Shown here one piece after another: positions 1 through 8,513 of a stretch of 64,000 nucleotides of DNA. A program made the translations under genes and the position numbers. Every line of letters starts with the position of its first letter. Within the stretch, counting starts at the first letter, position 1. The notes under the pieces were generated by a model that was not told the origin of the DNA, did no database searches, and saw only the letters and a list, made by a program, of their open reading frames with translations. Source of the DNA: Alkalicoccus halolimnae (GTDB lineage: Bacteria; Bacillota; Bacilli; Bacillales; Salisediminibacteriaceae); NCBI RefSeq assembly GCF_008014775.2, contig NZ_CP144914.1, forward strand, positions 372,001 to 436,000, written 5' to 3'.

Positions 1-222
1 CCGTGGAGGAGATTTCCGGGCAGATCCTGCTCCGTATTTTTACCAGGCGCTGGAGTGGACATGGGGCGACTCCGAGACGATAAAGGACGAGCTGAAGATC
101 CACTCCGCCCGACGGAAGGGAGGACGGAATTAGCTGAGGCCGGCCCGCCCGGAAAGCGTCCCCATAGAAACGAAAGCGTACGTCTATCGCTTATCTACTT
201 TATTTTCAAGGCAGCCTTATTT
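1..222 (-). repeat. Dispersed repeat R1, copy a (reverse orientation, cut by window start)
   Basis: Read on the minus strand, this stretch begins with GGCTGCCTTGAAAATAAAG, continues through a TTTCGTTTC..GGGACGCTTTCC block and then a GGCCGGCCTCAGCTAATTCCG block. It closely matches the segments at 37320-37480, 37503-37835 and 48956-49303. It carries no credible gene. It is one of at least six copies in this window of a non-coding interspersed repeat. The far end lies beyond position 1. Confidence 0.75.
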
Positions 223-229
223 TAAAGCA

Positions 230-919
230 CTACGGACGAATGATAATTTCGATTTCTCCTGCGTCATGACTTGTTTTAATGACGGTTAATACCTGCTGGG
301 CGACGGACCAAGCACTCAGCCCATGAGCCTTCTCGGAGGCGGAAACTCCTGCGAAATCAGTCTGGACGAGACCGGGGGCCACCGTAGCAACCCGTACATT
401 GTGATGGCGCCCTTCTTTATTCATAGCCTGCGAAAAGCCGAGAAGACCCCACTTGCTTGCGCAGTAAGCAGAGGCTTTTTCCCTCGTATTATAAGCAAGG
501 TCAGAGGCAATGTTAACAATTTGACCGCCTCCCTGGCTGATCATCTGACGGTAGCCGGCCTGACTGCAAAGGAAAGCCCCTTTTAAATTTGTATTCAGCT
601 GGCTGTCCCAGTCTTCTTCAGTTAAATCTTCGACTTTTTTAAAAATCCCCACTCCGGCGTTGTTGACGAGAATATCAATCCGTTCATTTTTGCGGATGAT
701 ATCTTCAAAGGCCCGCTCAATATCTTCCGGCTTGGTAACGTCACATATATAGCTGTCAAATGCGTGATGCCCCAGTTCGCTCTGCAGAGCAAGAATGGAA
801 CGTTTTGTTTTTACGAGAACGGTAACATACGCCCCCTCGTTCAAGAGCTTTTTTACAATTTCTCTGCCGATTCCTCTCGTTCCCCCTGTTACTACTGCCG
901 TTTGCTTACGAATATTCAC
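230..919 (-). CDS. SDR-family oxidoreductase (FabG-like)
   Basis: Classical short-chain dehydrogenase/reductase of 229 residues, close to the family's usual 240-250. The N-terminal TGGTRGIG cofactor loop (about residues 11-18), the NNAG motif (about 86-89), a catalytic-region serine (NIASD) and the YCASK motif (YxxxK) are all visible. The fold binds NAD(P)H and acts on a carbonyl/hydroxyl substrate; the substrate cannot be told from sequence. The start is GTG at 919, preceded by AGGGGGAT at suitable spacing. It stands alone, between repeat copy a and a divergent two-component locus. 3-oxoacyl-ACP reductase is the usual automatic name, but no fatty-acid genes are nearby, so a general ketone/aldehyde reductase is equally likely. 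Confidence 0.85.
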   Translation of the reverse strand: MNIRKQTAVVTGGTRGIGREIVKKLLNEGAYVTVLVKTKRSILALQSELGHHAFDSYICDVTKPEDIERAFEDIIRKNERIDILVNNAGVGIFKKVEDLTEEDWDSQLNTNLKGAFLCSQAGYRQMISQGGGQIVNIASDLAYNTREKASAYCASKWGLLGFSQAMNKEGRHHNVRVATVAPGLVQTDFAGVSASEKAHGLSAWSVAQQVLTVIKTSHDAGEIEIIIRP

Positions 920-1175
920 CAGTTTATCCCCCTTTTTTTGTTAAGCTTAATGCCGCTTATCATTTTCCCTTTTTTGTAAAAAAACAAACGGAAGCAGGAA
1001 ACACGTACCGCGAATAGATATTACATAGGTTTTTTATTGTGATTTCAGCTTCTAAGCGATAGAATGTAGAAGAAATTACCGTATATAAGATGAACAGGTA
1101 TATAAAAATTGCATAATTGTTCTATTTAGTGGAAAAATTATCTGGTCGCCGCATAAAAAAGGAGGAGAGGATCCG

Positions 1176-2255
1176 TTGGTTCTTCTGCGGGAAAGTCAAT
1201 TGCATAAAAAGGAAGAAAAAGGAAGGGGAGGGATGGAAACAGCGGCCTCTCCTATGGAGCTTCAGAAAAAGTTTGCAGCTTTTGTGCAGGAACTTTTTCC
1301 GGAAACACCTGTGCTGACGATCATGCCAGAAGAATTTCCGGAAGCGTTAACCCATGAACACCGGTATATCATGGAAAATTTGGACGATAAGGGACTGCTC
1401 CGGGAGAGCAGACCGTTAATTTTTTACTACCATTCCATAACCGGTGCTGAAACGAGAGCTCAGCTTTTTCCGTGCGGACGTGTTTTTGTCGTGCTGAAAA
1501 AACCTGTTTTTCCGCTTCTTCTGTTAACAAGAAAAACGTCCATTAAACAAATGTTCCGGCACGTACAGTTCATTCATCATTTCCTCGTGACAAAGCAGGA
1601 GCGGGAAGAAGCACTGAAAGCGGAATGGAGTGAATTCATTTCTCAGGGCATCCATGACAGCCTGGCTCAGCAGCTGTTTTTTATATCAGCAAAAACATTT
1701 GAACTGCGCATGTCGCTTCCGGCTGCTGTAACGAAGGAAGATAAAACATACGTCAAGCTCGGAGAACTGGAAGAAGCTGTGCAAAGAGTGCAGTCAGACA
1801 CGAGAAGCTACATCGCCTATTTAAAAGGGGATCACAAAAAAACGGAACTATTTGAAGCTTTGGAAAATATGCTGGCGAAAAGGCTGGCTCCTCACCCTGT
1901 CACGTACCGTTTTCATACGAAGGGAAGAGTAGTAAACGAAAAGCTGCTCGTAGAAGAAACGATCTATCACGTCGTGGAAGAAATAATCAGTAATGCGCTT
2001 AAGCATGGGAAAATTTCTCATGTTGATGTCGACCTGCAGGTAAATGCTGTTCAGTGGGAGCTGCGTATTACTGATGATGGCATCGGTCTTCCGGCAGAAA
2101 TACAGGAAGCTTCCAATGAGAAAAATTACGGGTTGTCAGGAATGAAGCGGCGTATAGAAGATGTAAACGGATATATATCGTATCACCGCATAAAAGATAC
2201 GGGCACATTCATTGAATGTATTATTCCCAGAGGAGGAGAAGGAAAAGATGAGTAA
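1176..2255 (+). CDS. Soluble sensor histidine kinase, NarL/DegS type (HPK7)
   Basis: Cytoplasmic histidine kinase of about 359 residues with no membrane segment. The first ~140 residues form an unrecognised input region. The phospho-acceptor helix has the HisKA_3 signature IHDSLAQQLF with the catalytic His. The C-terminal ATPase domain shows the N box (EEIISNALKHG), the G1 box (DDGIGLP) and the G2 region (YGLSGMKRRI). It should autophosphorylate and pass phosphate to the response regulator encoded immediately downstream, whose start overlaps this stop. The chosen start is TTG at 1176 because GGAGGAGAGG (1161-1170) sits just before it. An ATG at 1233 is possible, but its purine-rich tract abuts the codon. 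The stimulus is unknown. Confidence 0.82.
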   Translation: MVLLRESQLHKKEEKGRGGMETAASPMELQKKFAAFVQELFPETPVLTIMPEEFPEALTHEHRYIMENLDDKGLLRESRPLIFYYHSITGAETRAQLFPCGRVFVVLKKPVFPLLLLTRKTSIKQMFRHVQFIHHFLVTKQEREEALKAEWSEFISQGIHDSLAQQLFFISAKTFELRMSLPAAVTKEDKTYVKLGELEEAVQRVQSDTRSYIAYLKGDHKKTELFEALENMLAKRLAPHPVTYRFHTKGRVVNEKLLVEETIYHVVEEIISNALKHGKISHVDVDLQVNAVQWELRITDDGIGLPAEIQEASNEKNYGLSGMKRRIEDVNGYISYHRIKDTGTFIECIIPRGGEGKDE

Positions 2256-2883
2256 AATACTAATCGCAGATGACCACCAGATCGTCAAAGACGGAATCCG
2301 CATGATCCTGGAATCGGTGGATTTTATTAAAGAAGTTGAAGAAGCAAATGATGGAGACGAAATGCTTCGAAAAGCTCTGGAATTTCAGCCGGATTTAATT
2401 TTATCAGATTTGAAAATGCCGGGGATGTCTGTACTGGAAAGTACGACAGTTATTAAAGAGAAATATCCGCATACAAAAATCGTCGTATTAACAGCCTACG
2501 ATGATCATGGTGACATTTATCGGGCCATGCAGAATGAAGTAGACGGATATTTGATGAAAGATACGCCGCCTGCCCAAATAATTGAAACGATTCAGGAAGT
2601 GCTTTCCGGGGCAACGCATTTTCAGCCGAACGTCAGTAATTTAAAAGAAAATCCGGAAACGCTGATCAAGTTGACGCCGCGGGAAAAAGAAGTTTATCGT
2701 CATCTCGCAGAAAATTTAAGCAATCAGGAAATTGCGGATAAGCTGCTCGTTTCGGAAACAACAGTGAAAAGCCACGTCAGCCAGATTCTTCGAAAGACTG
2801 GTCAGCCAAACCGTTCACAGGCTGTCCAGTTCGGGCTTAAGCATAATCTGCTTAATTCCAATCATCCCGATGCCTCGAACTAA
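2248..2883 (+). CDS. NarL/LuxR-type response regulator
   Basis: Response regulator of 211 residues. The receiver domain shows the acidic pair (IADDHQ), the phospho-acceptor aspartate in LILSDLKMPG, the conserved Thr (VLTAYDD) and Lys (YLMKD). The C-terminal LuxR-type helix-turn-helix runs LTPREKEVYRHLAENLSNQEIA..TVKSHVSQILRK. The start is ATG 2248, with AGGAGG at 2231-2236, inside the kinase gene; the genes overlap by 8 bp, indicating translational coupling. It is the expected partner of the upstream kinase and should bind DNA when phosphorylated. Target genes are unknown; the co-transcribed HD-GYP-like gene is an obvious candidate for functional linkage. Confidence 0.88.
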   Translation: MSKILIADDHQIVKDGIRMILESVDFIKEVEEANDGDEMLRKALEFQPDLILSDLKMPGMSVLESTTVIKEKYPHTKIVVLTAYDDHGDIYRAMQNEVDGYLMKDTPPAQIIETIQEVLSGATHFQPNVSNLKENPETLIKLTPREKEVYRHLAENLSNQEIADKLLVSETTVKSHVSQILRKTGQPNRSQAVQFGLKHNLLNSNHPDASN

Positions 2884-4036
2884 AAAGAACGTCTTCATGA
2901 TGCATACAGATAAAGATTACTTGAGGGAAAAAACCATTTTCTGGACAGCAGCTGTTGTAAGTGTCGTAAGTTTCCTGCTTTTAGCAGAAACGCATTTATT
3001 TTCTCCGTCAGCAGCGGATCAGCCGTTTTTCGGCTCTTTCATTTATATCGGAATCTGCTGGATGCTTTATTTTGTGATGAAATTAATCACGACTTATTCG
3101 TCGTATAGCAAAGTTCTGTATCCTCCGATTCTCTTAATTATATTTATGCTGCTGCCTGTGATTAATCCATTTGCTTCTCAGGAGCTCTGGGTCTATCTGC
3201 TCGTTTTCCCTGTAACCCTGGCTCTTGGAGTACCATTGAAACTTTACATGTGGTGGAGCATCGCCTTTGCCTCTTTTTACATTTTTTATGTTACAAACCG
3301 TCCCTTGATAGAAATATTCACAACGATCAACGAAGGGGAAACCCCGGGGATGAATTATTATATCCTTCTCGTCATCAGCTTTATACTCGGTTTTCTGATC
3401 GTTTCTCAAATGGGAATCGCAGAGGCCCGCTTTAAAAAAGAAGTCGTGTACGAAAAAAATGCCTACGTCGTTTCTCTTTTCCAGTCTCTCATTCCGATTG
3501 TCGAAGCAAGGACCCAGATTGATAAAAAGGAAATTGACGATATGAGCATGCTTATGAATAAAGCAGCAAATTATTTTGATGAGCCGCTTCTTCATAAATG
3601 GGAAATCGAACTTATTTCCATGGCGCATTATGTCAGCCGTATTCAGCTTCCGGACTATCTTTATGAGAAGAAAGGAAGACTGAGTTCGTACGAGCAGGTC
3701 GTCGTCCAGAAGCACTGTAAGTTTGCGGCCGACCTTATCCCGGAAGATGACAATGTACGCCGGGTGAAAGAAACTATTCAGCAGCATCACGAGCGCTGTG
3801 ATGGGAGCGGTTACCCTCACGGATTGGAGGGAGATTCGATCCGGCTGTCAGCGCAGCTGCTCGGGCTGACAGAATCCTATTTATCGCTTACGGAAGACAG
3901 AATTTACCGGGATGCTTTTTCTCCGGAAGAAGCGGTTGAAAAGCTGGCTGAGGAAACGAAGGGAGCCTTTTCTCCTGATCTGCAGCAGGCTTTCTTTCGA
4001 TGTCTGGAAGACGAAGCATATATTTCCCGTACTTGA
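2870..4036 (+). CDS. Membrane protein with degenerate HD-GYP domain
   Basis: Protein of up to 388 residues. The N-terminal ~190 residues contain about six hydrophobic membrane spans. The C-terminal cytoplasmic part resembles HD-GYP cyclic-di-GMP phosphodiesterases: the hallmark HHERCDGSGYPHGL is intact (about residues 304-317). At the position of the metal-binding HDxGK motif, however, the sequence reads AHYVS, so the HD aspartate is a tyrosine. Catalysis may therefore be lost, leaving a sensor or binding role. It overlaps the response-regulator stop by 14 bp and belongs to the same operon. No convincing ribosome site precedes ATG 2870; in-frame ATGs at 2897 and 2900 are alternatives. The operon ends at a strong terminator (4068-4107). 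Confidence 0.7.
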   Translation: MPRTKKNVFMMHTDKDYLREKTIFWTAAVVSVVSFLLLAETHLFSPSAADQPFFGSFIYIGICWMLYFVMKLITTYSSYSKVLYPPILLIIFMLLPVINPFASQELWVYLLVFPVTLALGVPLKLYMWWSIAFASFYIFYVTNRPLIEIFTTINEGETPGMNYYILLVISFILGFLIVSQMGIAEARFKKEVVYEKNAYVVSLFQSLIPIVEARTQIDKKEIDDMSMLMNKAANYFDEPLLHKWEIELISMAHYVSRIQLPDYLYEKKGRLSSYEQVVVQKHCKFAADLIPEDDNVRRVKETIQQHHERCDGSGYPHGLEGDSIRLSAQLLGLTESYLSLTEDRIYRDAFSPEEAVEKLAEETKGAFSPDLQQAFFRCLEDEAYISRT

Positions 4037-4067
4037 GAAAACATTCGGAGAACTGCTGCGTATAGAG

Positions 4068-4107
4068 AAAGACTAAATGACAGATAATGTCGTTTAGTCT
4101 TTTTTTA
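4068..4107 (+). terminator. Rho-independent terminator of the two-component operon
   Basis: Inverted repeat AAAGACTAAATGAC / GTCGTTTAGTCTTT with a short loop, followed by a run of T. It lies 32 bp after the HD-GYP-like gene. Confidence 0.9.
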
Positions 4108-4170
4108 TAAGCTGTTTTAAAGACCGGGTTCGATACATGTAAATACTCCGCTTCGTTCTTTCGTGGAAGT

Positions 4171-4221
4171 CCGAGCAAAGTGTCCAGCTGAAACGAAGGT
4201 CATAAACTTTGTTCGGTTTTT
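4171..4221 (+). terminator. Second hairpin with T-run in the gap before the OYE gene
   Basis: CCGAGCAAAGT (4171-4181) pairs with ACTTTGTTCGG (4206-4216) with one mismatch, followed by TTTTT. It could be a back-up terminator or a leader hairpin for the downstream flavoprotein. The rest of the 4108-4443 gap is AT-rich, and I see no gene in it. Confidence 0.5.
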
Positions 4222-4443
4222 ATATGAAATGGATTCTTTATAGAAGAAATTTTCAAACCCGGGCTTTGAAAAATGGTCTTCTGACTTCTAAATTCTCTGC
4301 AGTCATATGTAAAAGTATCAAAACCTGCACATTTTCAAAACAGAGAGGGTAAGAGAAGAGAGGGAGGCAGATCATTAGCCTCCACTGACTTTTTCTCTTA
4401 AACTATAGAAGGGAAAGTGAATGACATTCAGGAGGAGATAAAG

Positions 4444-5565
4444 ATGAGAAAGTTTCTTGAACCTTACACATTTAAAAACGGAGCAGCAGTTAGAAATAGA
4501 ATCATGCTGGCCCCGATGACAAATTTCGCTTCAGCAGATACTGGGGAAACAACGCCGGAAGAACGGGAATATTACCGGGAGCGTTCCCGTGGAGCGGGTA
4601 CCGTGATCACCGCCTGCGCCAATGTTACAGCGGGCGGTAAAGGCTTCCCCGGAGAAATCGGCGTCGACCGCGACGAGCTGATTGAGAGTCTCGGTGAACT
4701 GGCCGATACGATTAAAGGAGAAGGCGCAAAAGCTGTCCTGCAGATCTTTCACGGTGGAAGAATGGCACCACCGAAACTTCTTCCCGATGAACAGCCGGTA
4801 AGTGCCAGTGCGGTAGCGGCGGAGCGCGAAGGAGCTGTCGTTCCGCGGGAGCTTTCCGAAGATGAAATACTGGAGATAATCCAGGCTTTTGGACATGCAA
4901 CCCGACGAGCGATCCGTGCAGGCTATGACGGGGTGGAAATCCACGGAGCAAACACCTATCTGATTCAGCAGTTCTTTTCTCCGCATTCCAACAGAAGACA
5001 GGATGCCTGGGGAGGCACCTTGGAAAAACGTATGCGGTTTCCTATGGCTGTCGTGCACGAAGTATTAAAAGCAGCAGAAGAAGCGGATGATAAGTTCCTT
5101 GTCGGCTACCGCATTTCCCCCGAGGAAATAGAGGAGCCGGGCATTACGATGGAAGATAGCCTTCAGCTGATAAAGGAACTCGCAGCTGCAGATCTGGATT
5201 ATCTGCATACTTCCGTAATGGATTTCTTTGCAGGTTCGATGCGTGATAAAACAGATGAGCGTTCCCGCGTGCAGATGATTCAGGATACGGTCGGTGAAGA
5301 GATTCCTGTTGTAGGAGTCGGCTCTCTTCACACGCCGGATGATGTGGAAAAGGCAATGGAAAGCGGCACTCCGTTTATCGCTCTCGGCCGGGAGCTGATC
5401 GTCGAACCTCATTGGGTCGAGAAAGTGGAAGCCGGCCGCGAAGCAGATATCCGGACGGAGCTTTCTGTAGATGACAGGGAAGAGCTTGTCGTTCCGGAAT
5501 CGTTATGGACAGCAATAGTTAACAGACCGGGCTGGTTCCCTGTGAAAGAGCACGCCGGAAAGTAG
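4444..5565 (+). CDS. Old Yellow Enzyme-family NADH:flavin oxidoreductase
   Basis: FMN-dependent oxidoreductase of 373 residues with a TIM-barrel OYE fold. Visible motifs are APMTNF near the N terminus, QIFHGGRM in the mid-barrel and the substrate-binding His/Asn pair in VEIHGANTYLIQQFFSP, followed by SNRRQDAWGG, which is typical of bacterial OYE/2,4-dienoyl-CoA-reductase relatives (Bacillus YqiG-like). Such enzymes reduce activated C=C bonds; the physiological substrate is not evident. Start ATG 4444 has AGGAGG (4430-4435) upstream. A GTG at 4417 in the same frame would place that ribosome site inside the gene and is rejected. It is monocistronic, ending at a terminator at 5649-5690. Confidence 0.85.
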   Translation: MRKFLEPYTFKNGAAVRNRIMLAPMTNFASADTGETTPEEREYYRERSRGAGTVITACANVTAGGKGFPGEIGVDRDELIESLGELADTIKGEGAKAVLQIFHGGRMAPPKLLPDEQPVSASAVAAEREGAVVPRELSEDEILEIIQAFGHATRRAIRAGYDGVEIHGANTYLIQQFFSPHSNRRQDAWGGTLEKRMRFPMAVVHEVLKAAEEADDKFLVGYRISPEEIEEPGITMEDSLQLIKELAAADLDYLHTSVMDFFAGSMRDKTDERSRVQMIQDTVGEEIPVVGVGSLHTPDDVEKAMESGTPFIALGRELIVEPHWVEKVEAGREADIRTELSVDDREELVVPESLWTAIVNRPGWFPVKEHAGK

Positions 5566-5648
5566 AGGACCGCTGTCTTAAGAATCCTCCCGGCAGCTTC
5601 ACCTGAAGTTTTCCTGCTATAACGACGAATGCTGTCAGTACTGTAAAT

Positions 5649-5690
5649 AAAAAGGGCTGTCCTTAATAAATTTTTAAGGCAGCTCTTTTT
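5649..5690 (+). terminator. Terminator after the OYE gene
   Basis: AAAAAGGGCTGTCCTTAA pairs imperfectly with TTTAAGGCAGCTCTTTTT, giving a stem with an A-tract before and a T-tract after. Confidence 0.85.
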
Positions 5691-5713
5691 GCTTTCCCGG
5701 GCTGCTTTTGATA

Positions 5714-5736
5714 AAATGACAAAAAAATTGTCATTT
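5714..5736. promoter_or_regulatory. Perfect 8-bp inverted repeat at the rocR ribosome site
   Basis: AAATGACA (5714-5721) and TGTCATTT (5729-5736) flank a 7-nt A-rich spacer directly before the GGAGGAG ribosome site of rocR. Its position suggests an operator (autoregulation is known for rocR in B. subtilis) or an RNA hairpin next to the Shine-Dalgarno sequence. The binding protein is not known. Confidence 0.5.
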
Positions 5737-5747
5737 GGAGGAGTGTT

Positions 5748-7130
5748 ATGCCTGTTGACGCAAAAAAATTAATTGTTTTTGAAAAGTTAATGGAAGAAAT
5801 AGATGTCGGTGTTCATGCTATCGACGCAGCAGGACGAACAATCATTTATAACGAAAAAATTTCTGAAATTGAAAATATGAAACCGGCAGAAGTACTTAAT
5901 AAACCGGTGGGAGAACTATTCGAATTTTCTGAAGGGCAGGGCAGTACCCTCCAGAAAGCGTTAAAGGAAGGGCACGAATCCAGGAATGTGAAACAGACCT
6001 ACTTAAACAATAAAGGTCTGGAAATTACGGCGATCCACAATACCTTTCCCGTCCGGTACGAAGGAGAAATTATTGGAGCACTGGAAGTGACAAAGGATAT
6101 TACGAGACTGGAAAAGCTCGTGCAGGAAAACATGAAAAATGGAAGCCGCCGCTACAATTTTCATGATATGATCGGAGTAAGCGCCGGCATGCAGGAAGTA
6201 GTGGATCATGCCAAGCGAGCGACCCGGACGACATCCTCGGTACTTATCACAGGAGAGACAGGAACAGGCAAAGAATTGTTTGCACAGAGCATACACAACG
6301 GCAGCGCCCGCTCCTCCGGGCCGTTTATCAGCCAGAATTGTGCTGCCCTTCCGGAAAGTCTGATTGAAGGCATTCTTTTTGGTACGAAAAAGGGTGCTTT
6401 CACCGGTGCGGAAAACCGGCCGGGTCTTTTTGAACAGGCAGGAGGAGGGACGCTGCTTTTAGACGAAATTAATTCCCTGCCACCGGATCTCCAGTCAAAA
6501 CTGCTGCGTGTGATTCAGGAAAAATCAGTACGCCGGGTAGGCGATACGGAAGAAAGGGAAATCGATATCCGTCTGCTGGCAACGATAAATGAGGATCCAG
6601 TCGATGCCGTGACCCACGGACGGCTGCGCAAGGATTTATACTACCGGCTCAGCGTTGTTTCTTTATTCATCCCCCCTCTACGGGAGCGCATGGAAGATCT
6701 TGAGCCGTTATGCCGGCATTTTATAAACAAGTATAATGATCTATTCCAGCTTGAAGTAAAAGCATTGAGTCCCGAAGTGAAAAACCTGTTTTATGATTAC
6801 CACTGGCCGGGAAATGTGAGAGAAGTAGAACATGTTATTGAAGGTTCGATGAATTTAGTAACTGCAGAAGACCGGATTGAAACCTCCCACCTGCCGCTTC
6901 AGCTGCGGAGGAGGCTCTCTGTTTCCCAGCCGGCAGAAAGCGCTGTTCCCGAGAAGGAAGAACTCCCGCATCTGAAAGACTTTCTTCACGAAAAAGAGAA
7001 AGTGTTCGTTCAGCAGGCTTTAAAACGATTTGACTATCGTGTGCAGGAAACAGCAGACGCTCTTGGGTTAAGCAGACAGAGTCTGCAGTACCGGATGAAA
7101 AAACTGGGCATAAGCAAAATACGTATCTAG
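5748..7130 (+). CDS. rocR: Sigma-54-dependent activator RocR
   Basis: Enhancer-binding activator of 460 residues, matching B. subtilis RocR in size. The order is an N-terminal PAS-type sensor (~1-120, IDAAGRTIIYN), then an AAA+ domain with Walker A GETGTGKE, the sigma-54 contact loop GAFTGA and Walker B GGTLLLDEIN, then a C-terminal Fis-type helix-turn-helix (ETADALGLSRQSLQYRMKK). In B. subtilis RocR senses ornithine/citrulline and drives the rocABC/rocDEF operons from SigL promoters. Here rocD and rocA follow immediately, behind a textbook -24/-12 promoter, which supports the same role. Start ATG 5748 is preceded by GGAGGAG. Confidence 0.93.
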   Translation: MPVDAKKLIVFEKLMEEIDVGVHAIDAAGRTIIYNEKISEIENMKPAEVLNKPVGELFEFSEGQGSTLQKALKEGHESRNVKQTYLNNKGLEITAIHNTFPVRYEGEIIGALEVTKDITRLEKLVQENMKNGSRRYNFHDMIGVSAGMQEVVDHAKRATRTTSSVLITGETGTGKELFAQSIHNGSARSSGPFISQNCAALPESLIEGILFGTKKGAFTGAENRPGLFEQAGGGTLLLDEINSLPPDLQSKLLRVIQEKSVRRVGDTEEREIDIRLLATINEDPVDAVTHGRLRKDLYYRLSVVSLFIPPLRERMEDLEPLCRHFINKYNDLFQLEVKALSPEVKNLFYDYHWPGNVREVEHVIEGSMNLVTAEDRIETSHLPLQLRRRLSVSQPAESAVPEKEELPHLKDFLHEKEKVFVQQALKRFDYRVQETADALGLSRQSLQYRMKKLGISKIRI

Positions 7131-7180
7131 CGCAAAAATTTTAAGTTTAATTAGTTGTCTTATGAAAAATAATTTTGCGT
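7131..7180. promoter_or_regulatory. Candidate RocR upstream activating sequence
   Basis: CGCAAAAATT (7131-7140) and AATTTTGCG (7171-7179) form an inverted pair about 40-90 bp upstream of the -24/-12 promoter. This is where enhancer-binding proteins normally bind. RocR sites in B. subtilis are palindromes rich in TGCAAAA/TTTTGCA, which these resemble. The assignment is inferred. Confidence 0.55.
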
Positions 7181-7220
7181 CCGAAGGTTTGAAAGCCTTT
7201 TCGTTAAGCTGTTTTATTGT

Positions 7221-7236
7221 TGGCATTATTCTTGCA
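7221..7236 (+). promoter_or_regulatory. Sigma-54 (SigL) promoter of rocD-rocA
   Basis: TGGCATTATTCTTGCA matches the sigma-54 consensus TGGCAC-N5-TTGCA, with GG and GC at the correct 10-bp separation. It lies 48 bp before the rocD start and just downstream of the activator gene. Confidence 0.9.
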
Positions 7237-7283
7237 ACTGTAAAAACAGTGGAGAATGACTACTAAAGGAAAGGGTGATTCAC

Positions 7284-8486
7284 ATGACAACTTCGACAAA
7301 TACGTCTTCAATCATTGAACATACAGAAAAACATGGCGCGAGAAATTATCATCCGCTGCCGATTGTGATATCAAAAGCGGAAGGAGTCTGGGTGGAAGAT
7401 CCGGAAGGCAACCGCTACATTGATATGCTGAGTGCCTACTCTGCTTTGAACCAGGGACACAGGCACCCAAAAATTATTCAGGCACTGAAAGACCAGGCAG
7501 ATAAAGTGACGCTCACGTCCCGCGCCTTTCATAATGACCAGCTCGGTTTCTTTTATGATAAAGTAAGTGAATGGACAGGCAAAGAGCTGGTTCTGCCGAT
7601 GAATACCGGAGCTGAAGCAGTTGAAACAGCTGTAAAAGCGGCGCGCCGCTGGGGCTACCAGGAGAAAGGAATTCCTAAAGATCAGGCGGAAATTATCGGC
7701 TGTCACGGGAATTTCCACGGCCGTACGATGACTGCTGTTTCCCTGGCGGCGGAGGAAAATGATACGACAGGATTCGGCCCGATGCTTCCCGGGATTAAAA
7801 CAATTCCCTATGGTGATGCAGCAGCTTTGAAAGATGCGATCACCCCGAACACGACAGCTTTTCTTTTTGAACCTATTCAGGGAGAAGGCGGCGTTGTGAT
7901 TCCGCCGGAAGGTTTTCTGCGTGAAGCGCAGGCTATCTGTAAAGAAAACAATGTCCTCTTTATTGCCGACGAAATTCAGACCGGCCTCTGCCGCACCGGT
8001 CGGACGTTTGCCTGTGACTGGGAAGAGGTAAAGCCGGATATGTACATCCTTGGTAAAGCTCTCGGAGGCGGGGTCTTCCCGATTTCCTGTGTAGCCGCTG
8101 ATGAGGATATCCTCGGAGTGTTTGATCCGGGATCCCACGGCTCCACTTTCGGCGGAAATCCGCTGGGAGCCGCTGTCGCTGTTTCCGCCCTCAATGTTCT
8201 GGAAGAGGAACAGCTCGCAGATCGTTCGCGGCGTCTCGGAGAGTATTTCCGTGATCGTCTTCGCAAAATTGACAATCCAATGATCAAAGAAATCCGCGGC
8301 AAAGGACTCTTTATAGGAGTGGAGCTGAGTGAACCGGCCCGTTCCTACTGTGAAAGCCTGAAAGAAAAAGGCCTGCTCTGTAAGGAAACCCAGACGAATG
8401 TTATTCGCTTTGCGCCTCCTCTCGTTATTTCAGAAGAAGATCTCGACTGGGCACTGAGCAAAATTGAAACGGTACTGGCAAAATAA
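7284..8486 (+). CDS. rocD: Ornithine aminotransferase
   Basis: Class-III PLP-dependent aminotransferase of 400 residues, the expected size for ornithine-oxo-acid transaminase. Recognisable parts are the N-terminal [21 protein letters not shown] stretch (shown in part), the [16 protein letters not shown] cofactor region, the [12 protein letters not shown] motif and the PLP lysine in LGKALGGG. It converts ornithine plus 2-oxoglutarate to glutamate-5-semialdehyde plus glutamate in arginine catabolism. ATG 7284 is chosen because GGAAAGGGTG ends about 6 nt before it; a GTG at 7275 overlaps that site. It is followed 27 bp later by rocA, the next enzyme, and shares its sigma-54 promoter. Confidence 0.95.
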   Translation: MTTSTNTSSIIEHTEKHGARNYHPLPIVISKAEGVWVEDPEGNRYIDMLSAYSALNQGHRHPKIIQALKDQADKVTLTSRAFHNDQLGFFYDKVSEWTGKELVLPMNTGAEAVETAVKAARRWGYQEKGIPKDQAEIIGCHGNFHGRTMTAVSLAAEENDTTGFGPMLPGIKTIPYGDAAALKDAITPNTTAFLFEPIQGEGGVVIPPEGFLREAQAICKENNVLFIADEIQTGLCRTGRTFACDWEEVKPDMYILGKALGGGVFPISCVAADEDILGVFDPGSHGSTFGGNPLGAAVAVSALNVLEEEQLADRSRRLGEYFRDRLRKIDNPMIKEIRGKGLFIGVELSEPARSYCESLKEKGLLCKETQTNVIRFAPPLVISEEDLDWALSKIETVLAK

Positions 8487-8513
8487 TTTTACTAATTAAA
8501 AGGAGTGACATGT

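Noticed and set aside
3134..3820. Long minus-strand open frame opposite the HD-GYP-like gene
   Set aside because: It is the antisense shadow of a gene with clear membrane spans and an HD-GYP motif; there is no ribosome site and no recognisable product.
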